This document shows positions 63,965 to 64,000 of a stretch of 64,000 nt of DNA, in pieces. This stretch comes from Exiguobacterium sibiricum 7-3 (GTDB taxonomy: Bacteria; Bacillota; Bacilli; Exiguobacteriales; Exiguobacteriaceae). Each line of letters starts with the position of its first letter. Position 1 is the first letter of the stretch. The position numbers and the translations under genes are program-made. The DNA is taken from assembly GCF_000620865.1 (NCBI RefSeq), contig NZ_KK211190.1, positions 1,563,971-1,627,970 on the forward strand, given 5' to 3'. The notes beneath the pieces are model-generated. The model was given only the letters and a program-made list of their open reading frames with translations, had not been told where the DNA came from and did no database searches.

Positions 63965-64000
63965 TTTTTCCCTCCTTTAGTTTAAGATGGTTTCCGCTAT

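Overview
The window reads as chromosome of a moderate-GC, Gram-positive Bacillota bacterium. Evidence for this is the strong AGGAGG-type ribosome binding sites, frequent TTG and GTG starts, lipoprotein signal peptides and tight hairpin terminators. The gene content includes HemAT-like globin chemoreceptor, KhtT/KhtU-like, YusW-like, Pr6Pr and DUF3147 proteins, and would fit Exiguobacterium or a close relative. That genus call is inference from protein flavour, not a search. No rRNA, tRNA, CRISPR array or intact transposon was seen.

Layout. 1-4.4 kb: a truncated acetyltransferase, an MFS exporter with a small membrane partner, two small cell-surface proteins and an NAD-dependent epimerase-like enzyme. 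4.6-9.0 kb: two visibly AT-richer membrane c-di-GMP proteins in tandem. The first has a degenerate GGDEF and an intact EAL domain (phosphodiesterase); the second has PAS and intact GGDEF domains (cyclase); their membrane sensor regions look alike. 9.0-9.6 kb: gene graveyard holding a collapsed IS200/IS605-type TnpB element that kept only the protein N-terminus and its structured right end. 9.6-17.8 kb: regulators (MarR, ArsR, LysR), lipoproteins, a homing-endonuclease-associated-repeat protein, a haem-globin chemoreceptor and two SDR oxidoreductases.

17.8-18.6 kb is a second unusual region: tiny, apparently translationally coupled membrane-peptide ORFs on the minus strand, followed by a chimeric relic made of the tails of a phosphotransferase and an SDR gene. 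18.6-23 kb: a three-gene ABC exporter and an APH-like kinase. 23-26.4 kb: two paralogous secreted proteins (one cut by a single stop codon) and a lipoprotein polysaccharide deacetylase. 26.5-34.7 kb: succinate-semialdehyde dehydrogenase, a Na+/H+ antiporter, a WYL regulator divergent from a RibD/DHFR-like reductase around a perfect operator palindrome, and a KhtT/KhtU-type K+/H+ antiporter with an AbrB-type regulator.

34.9-46.3 kb: transporters, acetyltransferases, a nucleosidase and a putative lipoprotein gene apparently joined and damaged by a deletion, a beta-glucoside PTS/6-phospho-beta-glucosidase operon with a divergent GntR regulator, and an acetyltransferase between two paralogous membrane proteins. 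46.6-57.8 kb: ProP-like transporter, a CNNM/HlyC-type protein with an unusual hairpin-spaced ribosome binding site, a TetR/MFS drug efflux pair, Nudix and amine-oxidase genes, an XRE/membrane-protein pair with twin operators, a YusW-like lipoprotein and UspA. 57.8-64 kb: SulP transporter in operon with UspA, an orphan nucleotidyltransferase-like gene, and an arsR-arsB-CoA-disulfide-reductase operon with two copies of a matching operator.

Most of the window is ordinary housekeeping and accessory content. The most unusual parts are the TnpB/omega-RNA-like relic, the tiny membrane-peptide cluster, the chimeric pseudogene, the hairpin-bridged start of the HlyC-family gene and the damaged paralogues.
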